Notes under the pieces: model-generated | What the model saw: the letters and a program-made list of their open reading frames with translations, nothing else | The model's database searches: none | Told to the model about the DNA's origin: nothing | Translations under genes and position numbers: made by a program | Source: Pomphorhynchus laevis | Taxonomy: Eukaryota; Acanthocephala; Palaeacanthocephala; Echinorhynchida; Pomphorhynchidae | Assembly (NCBI GenBank): GCA_012934845.2 | Contig: WNNJ02002365.1 | Coordinates: 1-64,000 of the forward strand | Length of the DNA stretch: 64,000 nt | Direction of reading: 5' to 3' | Shown here: in pieces, positions 33,501 through 45,315 of the stretch | Position numbering within the stretch: the first letter of the stretch is position 1 | Layout of the letters: each line of letters begins with the position of its first letter

Positions 33501-34185
33501 CTAATAAAACTAATACTAGATCGCTATCTTTATTTCAATTTGCTTATAAAGATTATACTTTATATTTTACGAGTAAACCGATCAGCGCTCCGGTACTATA
33601 TTTAGTTGCAACCACTTACCCCATCCCATTGATAGTTTCACATGTTTCAAAAAATCGGCAACTCATGATAATTACTCTAGTTCATAACTAATATGTAGGT
33701 GATATATAATCTTTCATCAAAAGAAATACGTATTAGCATGTATAATAATAGTGTCTTAAGTATAAGCTCGCCATCTATCTTAGGCTAGCAAAATAAAAAT
33801 AATTAAAAGTTACATTCAAAGATAATCACATAGTCTGATCACTCAAATATCTTAGTGCACTTGGTATGAGGATTTGGAAAAGGTTGTTGTCCGACATGCC
33901 ATCAACTCATATTTAATCAATCAACTCAAATTATATTTCTGTTCAGTCTTTTCAACCATTTGTTCTGGCAATTTTGTAAGGTTACAGCAAAGCCTGAATT
34001 ATTTCTCGAATATGAGAATTAGTTGATCATCTAAGTCAATAAAATCGCTATTGCATATTCCATATGCAAACTTCTAAGTATGAATTATATTCTGAATATA
34101 TCATAACTTTTGAATATATTATAACTGGGATAATTAGACTCTTATATAAGAGTTATAGTTGGTCACACAACATGTCTAAGTACTT
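33501..34185. other. Gene-free stretch
   Basis: No family, RNA gene or repeat is recognised. The sequence is AT-rich with scattered stops in all frames. Confidence 0.35.
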
Positions 34186-34189
34186 TAGG

Positions 34190-35330
34190 CTGCGAAGTAG
34201 ATACATCCATTAGTTGCAGTTGCTGGTAACATTATTCATGTGAAAGTTCCACGATAGATCTTCAGATATTGTTATTCCTAATATTTTGCTATGTTGGACC
34301 TGACGATATCGATATTGATAATTGAGTTGATTGCTTCTTCTATGTTTCTTTATATATATTATCATAAATGTTCATTTGTCAGAGTTTAGAGACATACCGA
34401 TTAGTAACATACTGCATCACGATTCTATATGGTCTAGCTGAGGTGTAACTGCGTTCTGTAATTCATCTGGATGATAGCCAGATAGGATCAATGTGAGATC
34501 ATCGGCATATTTAACGAAGAACAGAAAGAAAATTTATTTGGAGTGGCAAATGCGTGCCAAAGTGCGCCCAAAAGCAAACTGAGAATAATAAAAATTATCA
34601 AACTGATAAAATAATTCCGATGACAAATTCAGTGTGTGCGTTCTGTCCGTTCACTCCGTTCGTTAAGTTCTTTCGTTCAGCCCGTTCGTTCAATCCATTC
34701 ACTCAATTCGTTCGTTCCGTACAATTGATACACTTTTCTTGTTTATAATCTCCTCCTCCTTTCTCAGCACGGGATTGGGACTGACCAAGGCGGAGTTAAT
34801 GACCGATCCCAACAGAGGTACACATATGAGATCTTGGATGTAGATCCTCAATAAAATAGTTAAATAGTAGTGGAGATATGACATCGGTTTAAGGGACACC
34901 ACATTTTGTAAGATCTCAATCAGAACGAGTCTTCCCATAAAGATATCTATGCCATCTATGCTCAAGATATGATGATATCCATGATAATTTTCATTGTGGA
35001 TATCAACTAGTACAAACTTATTAAGTAGCAATTGATGATTAATTTTGTCAAATGCCTTGTTTAAGTCAACAAGGTATAAATGAAAGCAATGTCCAGTACT
35101 CGCGTCAAGTTAAGAGTATATGTTGTGAAATGTTTGAAAAAATGCTAGGAAATATTTTGATTAAGGCGTCAATGGTAGAAGAATTTGACTTGAAGCCATA
35201 TTGATTGGAAGAAATGTTTGATTCATATGTGTGCTTAAATCTGCGAAAAACGCTATCTCAAAAAATGTTGATATTGATAGTAAGAGCGATATAGGTCTAC
35301 GAGCATCAGTAGATTATTGATTAATAATTA
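34190..35330 (-). mobile_element. Diverged LINE RT fragment, interrupted by LINE-A-like tail
   Basis: Minus-strand frames give VDLNKAFDKINHQLLLNKF (around 35100-35010, RT motif A), VKYADDLTLILSGYHPDE (around 34515-34455, RT active site) and KILGITISEDLSWNFHMNN (around 34300-34250, thumb). The order is that of one LINE ORF2. Between the last two and the first lies an inserted piece (about 34520-34780) with a LINE-A-like 3' end (GCATTTGCCACTCCAAATAAA) and CGTTCGTTC-type simple sequence. Confidence 0.65.
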
Positions 35331-35690
35331 TTGGAGTTGGATCAAAGAAAAGAGGAAATTATTTTTGATATTTTGCCAACTTCTGTTAGCATCTTCAGAA
35401 AATTACAATGCATTTTTTATTAAAATGTACATGCTTATGTAAAAAGTTCATACATACCGATCACCGCCATTTGCTTTGGGCAGGTGCTGCTGCTATTAGC
35501 GATCGCTAATAATAGCAGCACCTGCCCAAAGCAAATTGCGGCGATAGGTTTGAACTATTTTATATAAGCGTGTACATTTAAATAAAAAAAATTGTAATTT
35601 TCTGAAGATGCTAACAGAAGTTAACGAAATATCAAAAATTATTTCCTCTTTTCTTTGATCCAACTCCAATAATTATCAATCAAAAATGGA
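35318..35690. repeat. R5 large palindrome of PLE-like ends
   Basis: Arms of about 185 bp meet at 35502/35503. The centre ATTAGCGATCGCTAAT is perfect, flanked by TTTGCTTTGGGCAGGTGCTG and its complement. Each arm carries CTGAAGA (35398-35392 on minus; 35602-35608 on plus), a spacer base, a hairpin like GCTAAC-AGAA-GTTGGC, and GAAA or its decayed form. Both outer ends finish with TTTGATCCAACTCCAATAATTA. A single arm is present at 30820. Confidence 0.85.
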
Positions 35691-35829
35691 TCATTTTCAA
35701 CTATTTTAAAAGATAATTGATTTTTAATTGTGGGTAAGGGTATTATAGTGGAAAGTTTTTATACTGTAGGAACTACGCATAGTTGAAACTATGTCGTGAT
35801 CAGTTGTGCCAGTATGAGAGATATTATAT

Positions 35830-36040
35830 CAGAAACTTTTTTCACACCAGTCCAGGGACGCTGGGTACATGTATCTGGTCTCGCTGATATGTTGGGTCGA
35901 GGAATAGGAATCGGAATCTGATAACATAGCAGTTTTTCTTGATGACCTATATTCCTTATTCTGATGCATCGTATGTTATTTATTAGTCAATTCATAAAAA
36001 TTGACTTTTATTTTAAATTTAAACTCTAAAGCGGAAAAAT
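35830..36040 (-). repeat. R1 family copy
   Basis: Minus-strand R1 with the paired core (CTGCTATG with CATATCAG, one mismatch) followed outward by ATGCATCAGAATAAGG and the AATTTTTATGAATTGACTAATAAATAAC segment. The outer AT-rich body is only partly retained. Confidence 0.7.
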
Positions 36041-36064
36041 CTTAGGGATTTTTCTAAACAATGT

Positions 36065-36290
36065 TTTGTATTAGAATAAGGTACACTAGATAATCAAATT
36101 TAATCAGAGGAAATACGTCCTTAGCACGTGTTTGTTCCCGCTGCTATGTTAGGCCGAGAAATATGGGTTGGACCCTGATAGCATAGCAGTTCTTACTGAT
36201 AACCTCTAATCTTTATTCTGATACAACGTCTGTTATTTATTAGTCAATTCATAAAAGTTGACTTTTATTTTATTTTATACATTCCTGTGA
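36065..36290 (-). repeat. R1 family copy, adjacent and same strand
   Basis: A second R1 copy lies 25 bp from the previous one in the same orientation. It includes the right-hand end of the element (TTGTATTAGAATAAGGTACACTAG on the plus strand). The first helix is CTGCTATG with CATAGCAG, fully paired. Confidence 0.75.
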
Positions 36291-37196
36291 GCGCAGTCAA
36301 TCACCGACGAGTTGTGACCCCCTTCCAGAATTGGAATCTCCGACAAAACGACGCAACATGCGGATAATATACCGGACATCTCCAGGGAACGTCTCGGTGA
36401 CTAGCGGACGGGATATACATCTTTGACGTGCCGGTCTGCCAGGTTATTAAAGCAGTAACTTCAATTTATACTGTTTATATAACTTATTTCAATTGTTGTT
36501 GTGATTTTATCTTGCTTTATTATATATAATTATTTATTAATTATTTAATTTTTATTTAACATTATTTTTTAATTTATAAATAATACAAAATACGTAGACT
36601 CAGCTAGCTGATCTGAATTATCACAATAATAATTTTTTAAATTATTAATTTTTCTTGTTATCTTAGACGTATTTTCTTCATGTATCTTAAAATAAAAAGC
36701 AGATCACATTTTTAATATCTACAACCAATTCAAATATAGCTGAGAATAAACAAGTTTCTGAAACAACAAATGCTAGTTTTTGATGCAAGCAATAACAACG
36801 CGGCCACAGAGTGGAACCATCAGACCCAACTATTAAACAATGTTTCGCAAATACCGAAAATTTTACAGACACGTTACATTTGCATTTATATTGGTCAATG
36901 ATGTTTCAGCATATCATACATTTCAATAAAGAATATCGGCATTTAGAAAGTCCAGCTGTCCACTATGATAAAGCTATATATTTTATAAAAACTATCATAT
37001 CTGCCTAGCCAAGCAGTGCTATTTTTACTACCACGAGTTTCTAATATCACATAGATAGCATGCTTGTTTGCACGCGCGTGCAAACAGAAAATATGCACGT
37101 CTTCAACAAATCAGATCAGATATGAGTCTATGTATTTTATACTATATAAATTGAAAATAATAATTATTTTTTATTAACCAACAAAACAGAATTAGC
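36291..37196. other. Gene-free stretch before LINE-C
   Basis: Includes a short GC-richer segment (about 36290-36445) that may be the 5' untranslated region of a host or element transcript; no coding frame is convincing. CTCAGCTAGCTGATCTGAA near 36600 resembles the left end of R1 in reverse complement. Confidence 0.35.
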
Positions 37197-40100
37197 ATGG
37201 ATTTTTCTGCTTCCAGTCTAAATTCTAAGGTAAGTGGAGTTTGTTCGTATAATTTAACCCCATGCACAGAGATGAAGCTTCCTCCGGTGCCTAAATTGGT
37301 TAATATTATAATCATTAAGTTTTTACAAACTCTTGAGAGGAAGAATATATTTAATATATTAATAATAGATTTAACTAATCAACTTAAAGGCAGGATAATT
37401 TTTAACTCAATCAAATACTACGAGGCGGAAGTACATTTCATTTTGTACCTCCAACCTCGCGATGTCCTACAGAGACTACTTCCAAGAAAAATTGGATAGA
37501 TATGAGATACTTATTTACAAGCATATTCAGGCCTCAATAAAAATAAATAACTTACCACCTTTCATATCGGACGAAGACATAAAATAGCTTGAAAAGGATT
37601 TTGAAATTTCAGATGTCCGCTTGATCACAGGAAAAATGGCTTATCCATCCCTGTGGCCTCCGGCTCAACTTTAATTGACAAAGCCCACTTTCTAATAACT
37701 CTTGTAACCCTTTTTAGGACATAATTTGGTATTCACAGTCCTAAACAGCGATGACATGACTTACCCACACTGTAATTTATGCCATAAATGGGGGCACTGA
37801 GCCTCGGTGTATTCCCAACCAAGGAAGTGCGGCGTAAGTGGTTGCTCCGAGGACCACACTGGTAACAAATGCGGAAAAACGCCGCATTGTCTGAACTGCG
37901 GCCAAAACCAACCGGCGTGGTCAAGAAAATGCAGTTCTTTTAAGGAATATAGGAATAAAACAAGAAACACTGGTCCTTCTGCCCATCCGACAAACTTTGC
38001 CAAAGTGGCTATGCCCAGACTCAATGATCACATACTAACTCATTCAGACATATGCAAAATCATAGACGATAGGCTGCAGGCAAATACGCGGGAAATACAT
38101 AACCGCATCCAACATTTAGCGATAAAGATGGATGGACTTAGGTCTATTCCATGTACTGCTCCCAAGACAAAAAAGGCGCCCTACTCGAAGAAAAGGAATA
38201 CTTTATCACAGGGCCTCGCCTCGATTAAACTAGCAAAGAAGGACAAGCATTGGAAATTTGAGCCGGCGGTCACGGAGATGATGATTTTGGGAAAGTAATC
38301 AAGTCCGTTTTCACTGAATATCCTTTAGTGGAATTCGGGAGGTGTTCCGCCCTTATGCTTCTATCTGGTAGATATGCTGATTTTATAGTCTTACAGAAAA
38401 TGAGGTCTATCCATCTCCCCCAGGACACTACTCGATTTATCCCTAAGCACATCTACACCCATTATACTCCGTTCATAACCCCCTCACTTCTCTTCATCTC
38501 AAGATCTTTTGATTCTAGTTAAGAGCTCCTTAAAATATTCCCTCTTACAAAACTAATCTTGTCCAGCTCTGTCTTGTTTAGCTATATCACTCTGTAAAAA
38601 CGGTAAACGCATCAGCATAGCCAATATCTATATCCGGCCAGGAGAGATTCACAATAACCGTGACCTCCTCGATCGTATATTATGTAGCGGTTATGACATG
38701 TTACTTGGGGACTTCAACGTCAGAACTGGTCGTTAGACTAATGCAGCACTACGCAGAGCCAGGATCGAATATCTTATTCATAAACCATCTTCCCCCACCT
38801 TTCATTGTTCGACAACTAATTCTCTCCTCGACATATTACTGCTGCATAAGATGGGGTTGTTGAAACCGATTTGCACTGAGCAGTCGCGCCATTAACAGAC
38901 CTCTCATGACCTAATTCGCTGGCGGCTAGAGGAAGAAACTTTGCTTAGAAGGAGGTTTAACTTTGATCCTATCGGAGTGGCTTTCTTTCAGGCAGCTATC
39001 CAACTATTCTCCAGAATTGGAAATGAGAGTTTGACCTAATTTAATTCCTACTTCTCATTGCAAGCTACCGCGTTTCTTTCGACTACCTATAAAGGTCGAA
39101 TATACAATCCCACTGCAACTAAATTCAAGGTACTAGCTAAAATGCTACACCTTCCAAATCTCTCTGTTTCCGCCAGACAGGTCTTCTTGAATGAATATTG
39201 GAGCACAAGATATAGGTTTCAGCTGAGTAGGGATAGGGCGAGCATTGCTCACCTTAACCCTTCTCAGTCTTCCTTTTGGAAGATATTCAATAAGAAGAAG
39301 TTTGTCTGTTGAAGGGACAGATCCTCGGCTTTGATTGGTAGTATAGGTCTTGATAAAGTTTTGGAGGAGTCACTATCCCTGCATAATTATAGAGCCACTC
39401 TAGCTCCCCAACCAATCCCGCCTTGGTGTGATTTTAGAAGCAGGGACTTATCTGTCACAGATATCCTAAACTCTGGGGACCACTTCCAAGCACCTCCAAA
39501 TCCAACGCGCCACTCTCCACTCGGGTCTGCCAGCTTTTGACAGATAGTCAGAGAAAGGAGGTCACCAACACTAGGCTACTAGCCTCCCGTCCGATGTTGC
39601 TGAGATTAATATCAGCCGTCGTGTTTTTATACCAAAAAAGAAATCGATGTCATGTCCTAAAGATCTGCAGCCTATCTCGATTCAAAACTCCCTCATCTTC
39701 ATTTATGAGAAAGCGTTTGCGCGTAAAATCCGCAACCATCTAAGTAGACAAAATTTATTCCCACCAGGTTTTCTTGGGTACGTAAAAGATCGCTCGGTCT
39801 ATACAGCAATAGGTGAAGTATATCAGTTTTGTCAAGATAACAGACATCAGCTTGCTGTTGCTGTTTTTCTTGACTTTGCTGCATTTGACCGCATTTCCAT
39901 TTCTTTTGTTATCTCTTCTCTAAGGTCCCTTGGGTTGCCTGTGAGAATTGTTAACAGGGTGGAAATATTGTTGTATACCAAGCGATTCTTCTATGAAGAT
40001 GACCCTGATGCACGTCGTTCTACCCTATTACAGGTGTGCCTCAAAGATCCCCACTTTCTCCAATCTTGTATCTTGCTGTTTCCATTATACTCTACAAAAA

Positions 40101-40740
40101 TTTAAACGCGACCAACATCTAGTGGTATACGCTGATGATACCACATCCCTGTTCTCTGGACGCAGGTGCAAAGATTTAGTCTCTGACATCAGCCGTTTTT
40201 TTCAGAGATTAAAAGATCAGTTACCAATATCCAATCTTATTCTCAATTCATCCAAATCGCAAGTGGTCGTCTTTCATGGCGCTCCTGCGACAAAGAAAAA
40301 ATTAAAGAGACTAGCACTCTCAGCTCTATCTTCCATATTGACTAATCAACCACTCCCTACCTTCACAAATCGAGTAATATATCTGGGGTTCACTGTTACG
40401 GTGAATTGGTCAGCGAAAGCTGACCTAAATGCACTCAAACGTATTCTGAAGAGATCTTGGTGGTCCCTGTAACGGGCTCAACATATATCATTGAAAGGGA
40501 ATCAGGTGCGCCTCTGGGGCACTTAAGCTATCTCGGGATTAGTCTTCTTTTCTAGAGGACGTCCCCCAGAGCAAAGACTAAGGTATCTTAAGCTCTTTAT
40601 CTCGCAATTACCGAACATAGTCCGTCTCGAATGGATTCTTCGGGGGGGGGGTGAAAGACCCCGGATGGTTCAGTCGTAGGGCGGCGTCTTGTTGTGACTG
40701 GAGGGCTCTGATCCCTGTTGATTTGATGCCGTAACATATT
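37197..40740 (+). mobile_element. LINE-C, old LINE with zinc-knuckle ORF1
   Basis: A third LINE type. ORF1 pieces are 37197-37499 and 37807-38298; the second has CCHC-type knuckles (CNLCHKWGH, then CGVSGCSEDHTGNKC and CLNCGQNQPAWSRKC). ORF2 follows with a GDFN-like LGTSTSE region near 38700, then RT blocks: PISIQNSLIFIYEKAFARKI, GYVKDRSVYTAI, FLDFAAFDRIS, GVPQRSPLSPILYL and LVVYADDTTSLFSG (40112-40153). ORF1 with knuckles and PLSPxLY suggest the I/R1/Jockey side rather than L2. Many frame breaks and stops make it an old copy. A run of G near 40641 and C-rich DNA close it off. Confidence 0.75.
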
Positions 40741-41284
40741 AGAAGACTGGAATTAATGGTAACGACTGATAACATTTGACCTTGTTTTTATGCATGTTTA
40801 TCGGTTGTATAATTCTTAAGAAAACCTTTATTATCCTTTATTAACCACCAAAAATACATAGCTCGAGACGGGCATCACAATAAGAAAAAAATAAAAAAAT
40901 TAAAGACAGTCAACAAAAACAAGAAAAATAACTGAGACTATTTTATTCAAGCGTCCAGACGAAATTAAACTGCAAAATAATTCTTCAGTTTTGAAGAATT
41001 TTGCTTAGCCCTAGCAACATCAGTTGACAAGCTATTCTACTGTTACACAATTCGATGTATTAAGTCATTGCGGTTCCGTATCGATCTAAATATGTGTATT
41101 AATTTTAGCTTGTGCCTTCGTAGATTGTCATTAGGAGAAATGGTGAATAGATGATTTATAACATGCTTCATAGAAAAGAATATTTTCCACACTAACATCA
41201 AATATCTTAATTAATGACCTATAAACCTTACAAATAACTGAAACATTTTTTGTAATCATAGTTAAACATTTGTTTTGTAATCCT

Positions 41285-41410
41285 AATGATGATAGCAGGA
41301 GCTATCGAAATATAGAATATTTTTTATCAAATAAAGGATATTTTCTGCTTCTTCGTTCCTGTAATAACTTGATATTTGAAATGGAAGAAGATTATGGGTT
41401 TAATATTTAT
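41285..41410 (+). repeat. R3 single arm with hammerhead-like hairpin
   Basis: Reads TAATCCTAATGATGATAGC, then AGGAGCTATCGAAATATAG. The stem GATAGC/GCTATC is perfect with loop AGGA, better than in the palindromic copy, while the core has CTAATGA in place of CTGATGA. It continues to GAAATGGAAGAAGATTATGG, shared with 33090-33118 in reverse complement. Confidence 0.65.
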
Positions 41411-41744
41411 TTTCAAATAACTATTCAGTTTTTGAGAATAGGGAATGTAGCGAACAGATGAAACAAGATAACTGGATCTACGGAGAATACCTTCAGATAA
41501 ATGTAAATCACCCTTTGTTTGAGAAAACACTGCAGATGAAGCATACAATATAAGAGAAAGGATCATCGACGAAAACAACAAATTAAATGATCCAGCATAT
41601 ATGGAACTATTTGTCCTTCGTACAAGTCTGGGAATTTGTTGGCGATTGCTTACAATATATCTTACTTGATGACCCGATGACAAGTTACTGGAAAATATGA
41701 TACACATATTAGTTACAGCTTACCAGCTTAAACACACAAGGACG

Positions 41745-43930
41745 TTTAAGGGAGGACGTAAGAAAACAGCCACGACCGACACCAATTATAATCAACTGCA
41801 AGTACAGTGCTCGACACACGACTGCAGCGTCTGGACAACAATTGCCTGCGACAACAGTAAGTCTAAAGAAGACTTCCTATGTGAATTTTGTACAAACAAA
41901 TAAAACGGCGACCTCTCGAATTAGCATATATCAAAATCTAACACGTCCACTCAAACTACACCCATATTTTCTAATGTCCTTTATCCACCCACTGATCCTG
42001 TCATCATATACACTATCCCATGTCATCTTCACTTCCCGACACCCTGGGTCCCGTCCCTTCTTTCTCGGTTCTCAATAACCTATATCCATCAATCGAAATC
42101 ACATCCATCAACCTTCACAATCCTTCGACTCATAACCTTTCCCTCACATCGCTCACCACCCTCTACTATTATCCGAATCCTCTTTGTCTTCCACTGTCAA
42201 ACCTACTCCCTTGATATCCTCAACTCCCGGTTATCATATCGTGATCTCACCAACTCACGTTACTCGTTCTCCTTTACGGAAACGCTTTCTTTTTCGCGAT
42301 CGTTGCGTAATCGTCACTTATATCACTCCTTCCGCCTCTTTACCTGCACAAGCACGTCTCGACCACGATGTTTCCGCTTTCAGATCCATCCTCTCGTCTC
42401 TTGCTCCTGCAAATAAACCATCCTTTTCAACGACATATCTCATGTCGCATTCATCCGCCTAAACATGTTCAAGCATCGCTATCTCGTGTCCTCTACCCTC
42501 TCCAAACTATTTAAACTTGTCCTCTTCAAGCACTCGCTTTTTCCCAATCGCTCCCCTTCCGAAATCGCTCAATTATCTTCTGACCGCATCGAAAAACGCC
42601 GTCGCCAGGAAAACGACGAAACATCCCTCTCAATCCGAAACATCGAGGGAAATTTTCAAGTTGTCCACACCCGCTCAAAAATTCGATGGTTCTCCATCTT
42701 TCCTATGTGTCTTCTTTGCTAGCCCCTTTCGCCACAACACACGGTTTTCGTCGCGGCCTCTTCAACACTAGATATATTCTCCATAAATCCGATCTTATCC
42801 TCAACCTATTCACCAAGCAATCAATCGATATCTTCTGACTAACCAAATCCTGACACTCCGATTCCGACGACATATCAATTCGCCGTTTGCTCTCTGCCGG
42901 TTGCTTACTAGTCGAATCCGAACGCCCATCAGTTCAACTCCTTCTAAATTTTCTAATCATGGCGGCATTGTCGCATTCGCCCGTCACCCTGCGTCTCTTC
43001 GCAAAATCATTCCCCCTTGAAGGCCTTTCTCTTTTGAATTACTCCCTTGTCGTTCTTCTAGCGCGATCACTCTGGATTTTGCCATTCTATACCGTCCTGG
43101 TTCATCAGCTCCTACCTCCTTATTTTTTACCAAACTCGCTAACCTCATTTCACACTGTTCTTTGTCCTCCATCCATTCACTCATCCCTAGCGACTTCAAC
43201 ATGCGCCTCGAGTGCCCCTTTTCCAACAATTCTATCCGGTTCATCAATACTCTATCCAACTACAATTACAAGCTCATCTCCACTGCCCCCACACATATCC
43301 CTGGCAAAGCACTCGACATCATAATGTCCTTAATCGTTTTGCTGCCTACACCTCACTGTACATATCCGATCCTGGTCTATCTGATCACTTTCTCGTCACC
43401 TTTGATCTCACTTTCAACCACTCCTCGCCTCACACACCTACCATCATACGTCGCCCCTGAAGAAATCTTGACATCACCCTTGTCCGCTCTGCGTTACTCA
43501 AATCGTCTCTATCTTCTCCCACAATAACATCTTACTCTCCTCACGATCTCGCCTTTATTTTCGATTCTGAACTCACATCCACTATCGATCTTTTCGTGCC
43601 CTTCAAGCCTCACTCTCACCGTCGCTTTCACCGTGCCGCATAGTTTGACATTCAATGCTTACCTTCAAGGCGTCGACTTCGTCATGCTTTTCAACTCTAT
43701 AGACGTGATTTTCGCTCGCTCAATTCGTCTCTCCGTGATTCCTATCTTGCTTTCCGCCGGTCTTATCTTAACCTAATCTGTACCAAATGCAAATCATTCT
43801 GGCAGCATGAAATAATCACTTCATTCTACTGTAAGTCGCTCTGACATACTTTTAACTCAAGCCTTGATCGTTCATCGTCGTCTTGCAACATCAATATCCA
43901 TGATTATCCGTCATTATTGGTTTTCTTCAA
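41745..43930 (+). mobile_element. LINE-A copy 2, lacks RT
   Basis: Sister of copy 1. It begins with the ORF1 leader (about 41745), continues through the endonuclease and linker and stops near 43920, before the RT. ORF1 and ORF2 are cut into many short frames by small indels and stops (for example 42184-42462, 42465-42722, 42887-43324, 43162-43527), so it is older than copy 4 or 5. The two copies share the same unusual content: complete 5' part, no 3' part. Confidence 0.8.
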
Positions 43931-44069
43931 AATCATTTAAATAATTTAATAGATACATATTTTAAACTAGGTTACTATAAAAATAACATCAAACAGAAAA
44001 TAGTAAAATATATAAATCAACACAATAATATTAAAAATAAATTTAAAATCATTAGCGGAAAATTTTTAT

Positions 44070-44400
44070 AGATGGATAATAAATAATATACTTTGTATTA
44101 GAATGAGATACTATATAATCGAATTTAATCAGTAGAAATACGTCCTTAACACGTATTTGTCCCCGCTGCTATGTTGGGTAGAGGAGTTAGGGGCCAAAAC
44201 CTGCTAGCATAGCAGTTCCTCCTGATTACATCTAATTTTTATTCTAAAACAACGTCTGTTATTTATTAGTCAATTCATAAAAATTACGTTTATTTTAAAT
44301 TTCAATTTTTTATTTTAACTTGATATATAATTTTTAAAAATCTTATAACAATTGTTTATTTTATTATTTAACTATTAAATTTTAAATTACGAGTCAAATA
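44070..44400 (-). repeat. R1 family copy
   Basis: A nearly full minus-strand R1, including the outer right end (AATAATATACTTTGTATTAG on the plus strand). The core helix is CTGCTATG with CATAGCAG, all eight pairs formed. AGGAGG and CTCCTC are also present, as in the 48361 copy. Confidence 0.8.
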
Positions 44401-44974
44401 TTAAATTTGATTAAATCGGATAGTGAAAGTTGATTTTCGAAGAACATACTGATACAAGGAAAATATGAATTCTTTGACTTCAAATTGACTTAAAGTTAAT
44501 GATTTTTTAGTATGCAATGGTCCCAGATCTATAGTAATCGTGACTGAAACATTTCTGAAAGATCTTAAGAGACTCCGTAAATAAAGTTCCCTTAATTTTA
44601 ACTTTAATCAAAATTGTAAAAACAAAACATTGAAAAATATTCATTTTTTCGAATGAAAAAAGTTAAAATTAAACACGTAAGAACCTAATCCGATAATACA
44701 CCTAGAAGTTTACATGTGTATACGACGTACACCAAATATATTAATATTTTTATTAACTTCTTAAATGAAATTTATCATGTATCTCAATATTTGTAAAAAT
44801 GATATCGGTAACATGAAAGGGGGTTAAGTGCATGATTGTGGTATCACATTAATAAATTTATCCTCTTTACATTTGACTATATCTAATACTTTTTACAATT
44901 TGTAGATACGTAAATAAAAGCTATTTATTATTTCTTCTTATTAGTTATATAGAAAAATATATGTTGCTATTGAT

Positions 44975-45315
44975 CTGGGGGGGGCTACGTATACTAGTGT
45001 TGCCAGATACTACACGTTTCGGTCCCTGTATATCAACCCAACATAACAGTACGACTAAATCTATACCAATGATATATTTCATCTGATATAAGGTGAATTG
45101 ATATAGTGATTATGTCATATAACTCAATCACTTAATTGCGGTTACATTTTGTACAAAAAAATATAATTTTAAATGTTAATATCTTAATCGTTGTTTGAAT
45201 TATAACCCGCTATTTGTATGAACCGATTAATTGATAATATACTATGATCAGGATAAACTGCTATGTTATCTACTTTCGGCCCATATTGATCCATTAGAAT
45301 AGCAACGGGGCCTGA
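44975..45315 (+). repeat. Two R1 core fragments
   Basis: About 45005-45065 and 45245-45315 each keep R1 core traces (TTTCGGTCCC with CCCAACATAACAG in the first; AACTGCTATGTTATC, TTTCGGCCC and GGGGCC in the second). Both are diverged and lack the AT-rich flanks. Confidence 0.5.

Noticed and set aside
41327-41707. 126-residue hydrophobic minus ORF
   Set aside because: It overlaps the R3 arm and the region before LINE-A copy 2, has no recognisable domain, and could arise by chance in AT-rich DNA.
44070-44400. R1 as a solo LTR
   Set aside because: No TG...CA ends, primer-binding site or polypurine tract are visible, and no internal region is found between any two copies.
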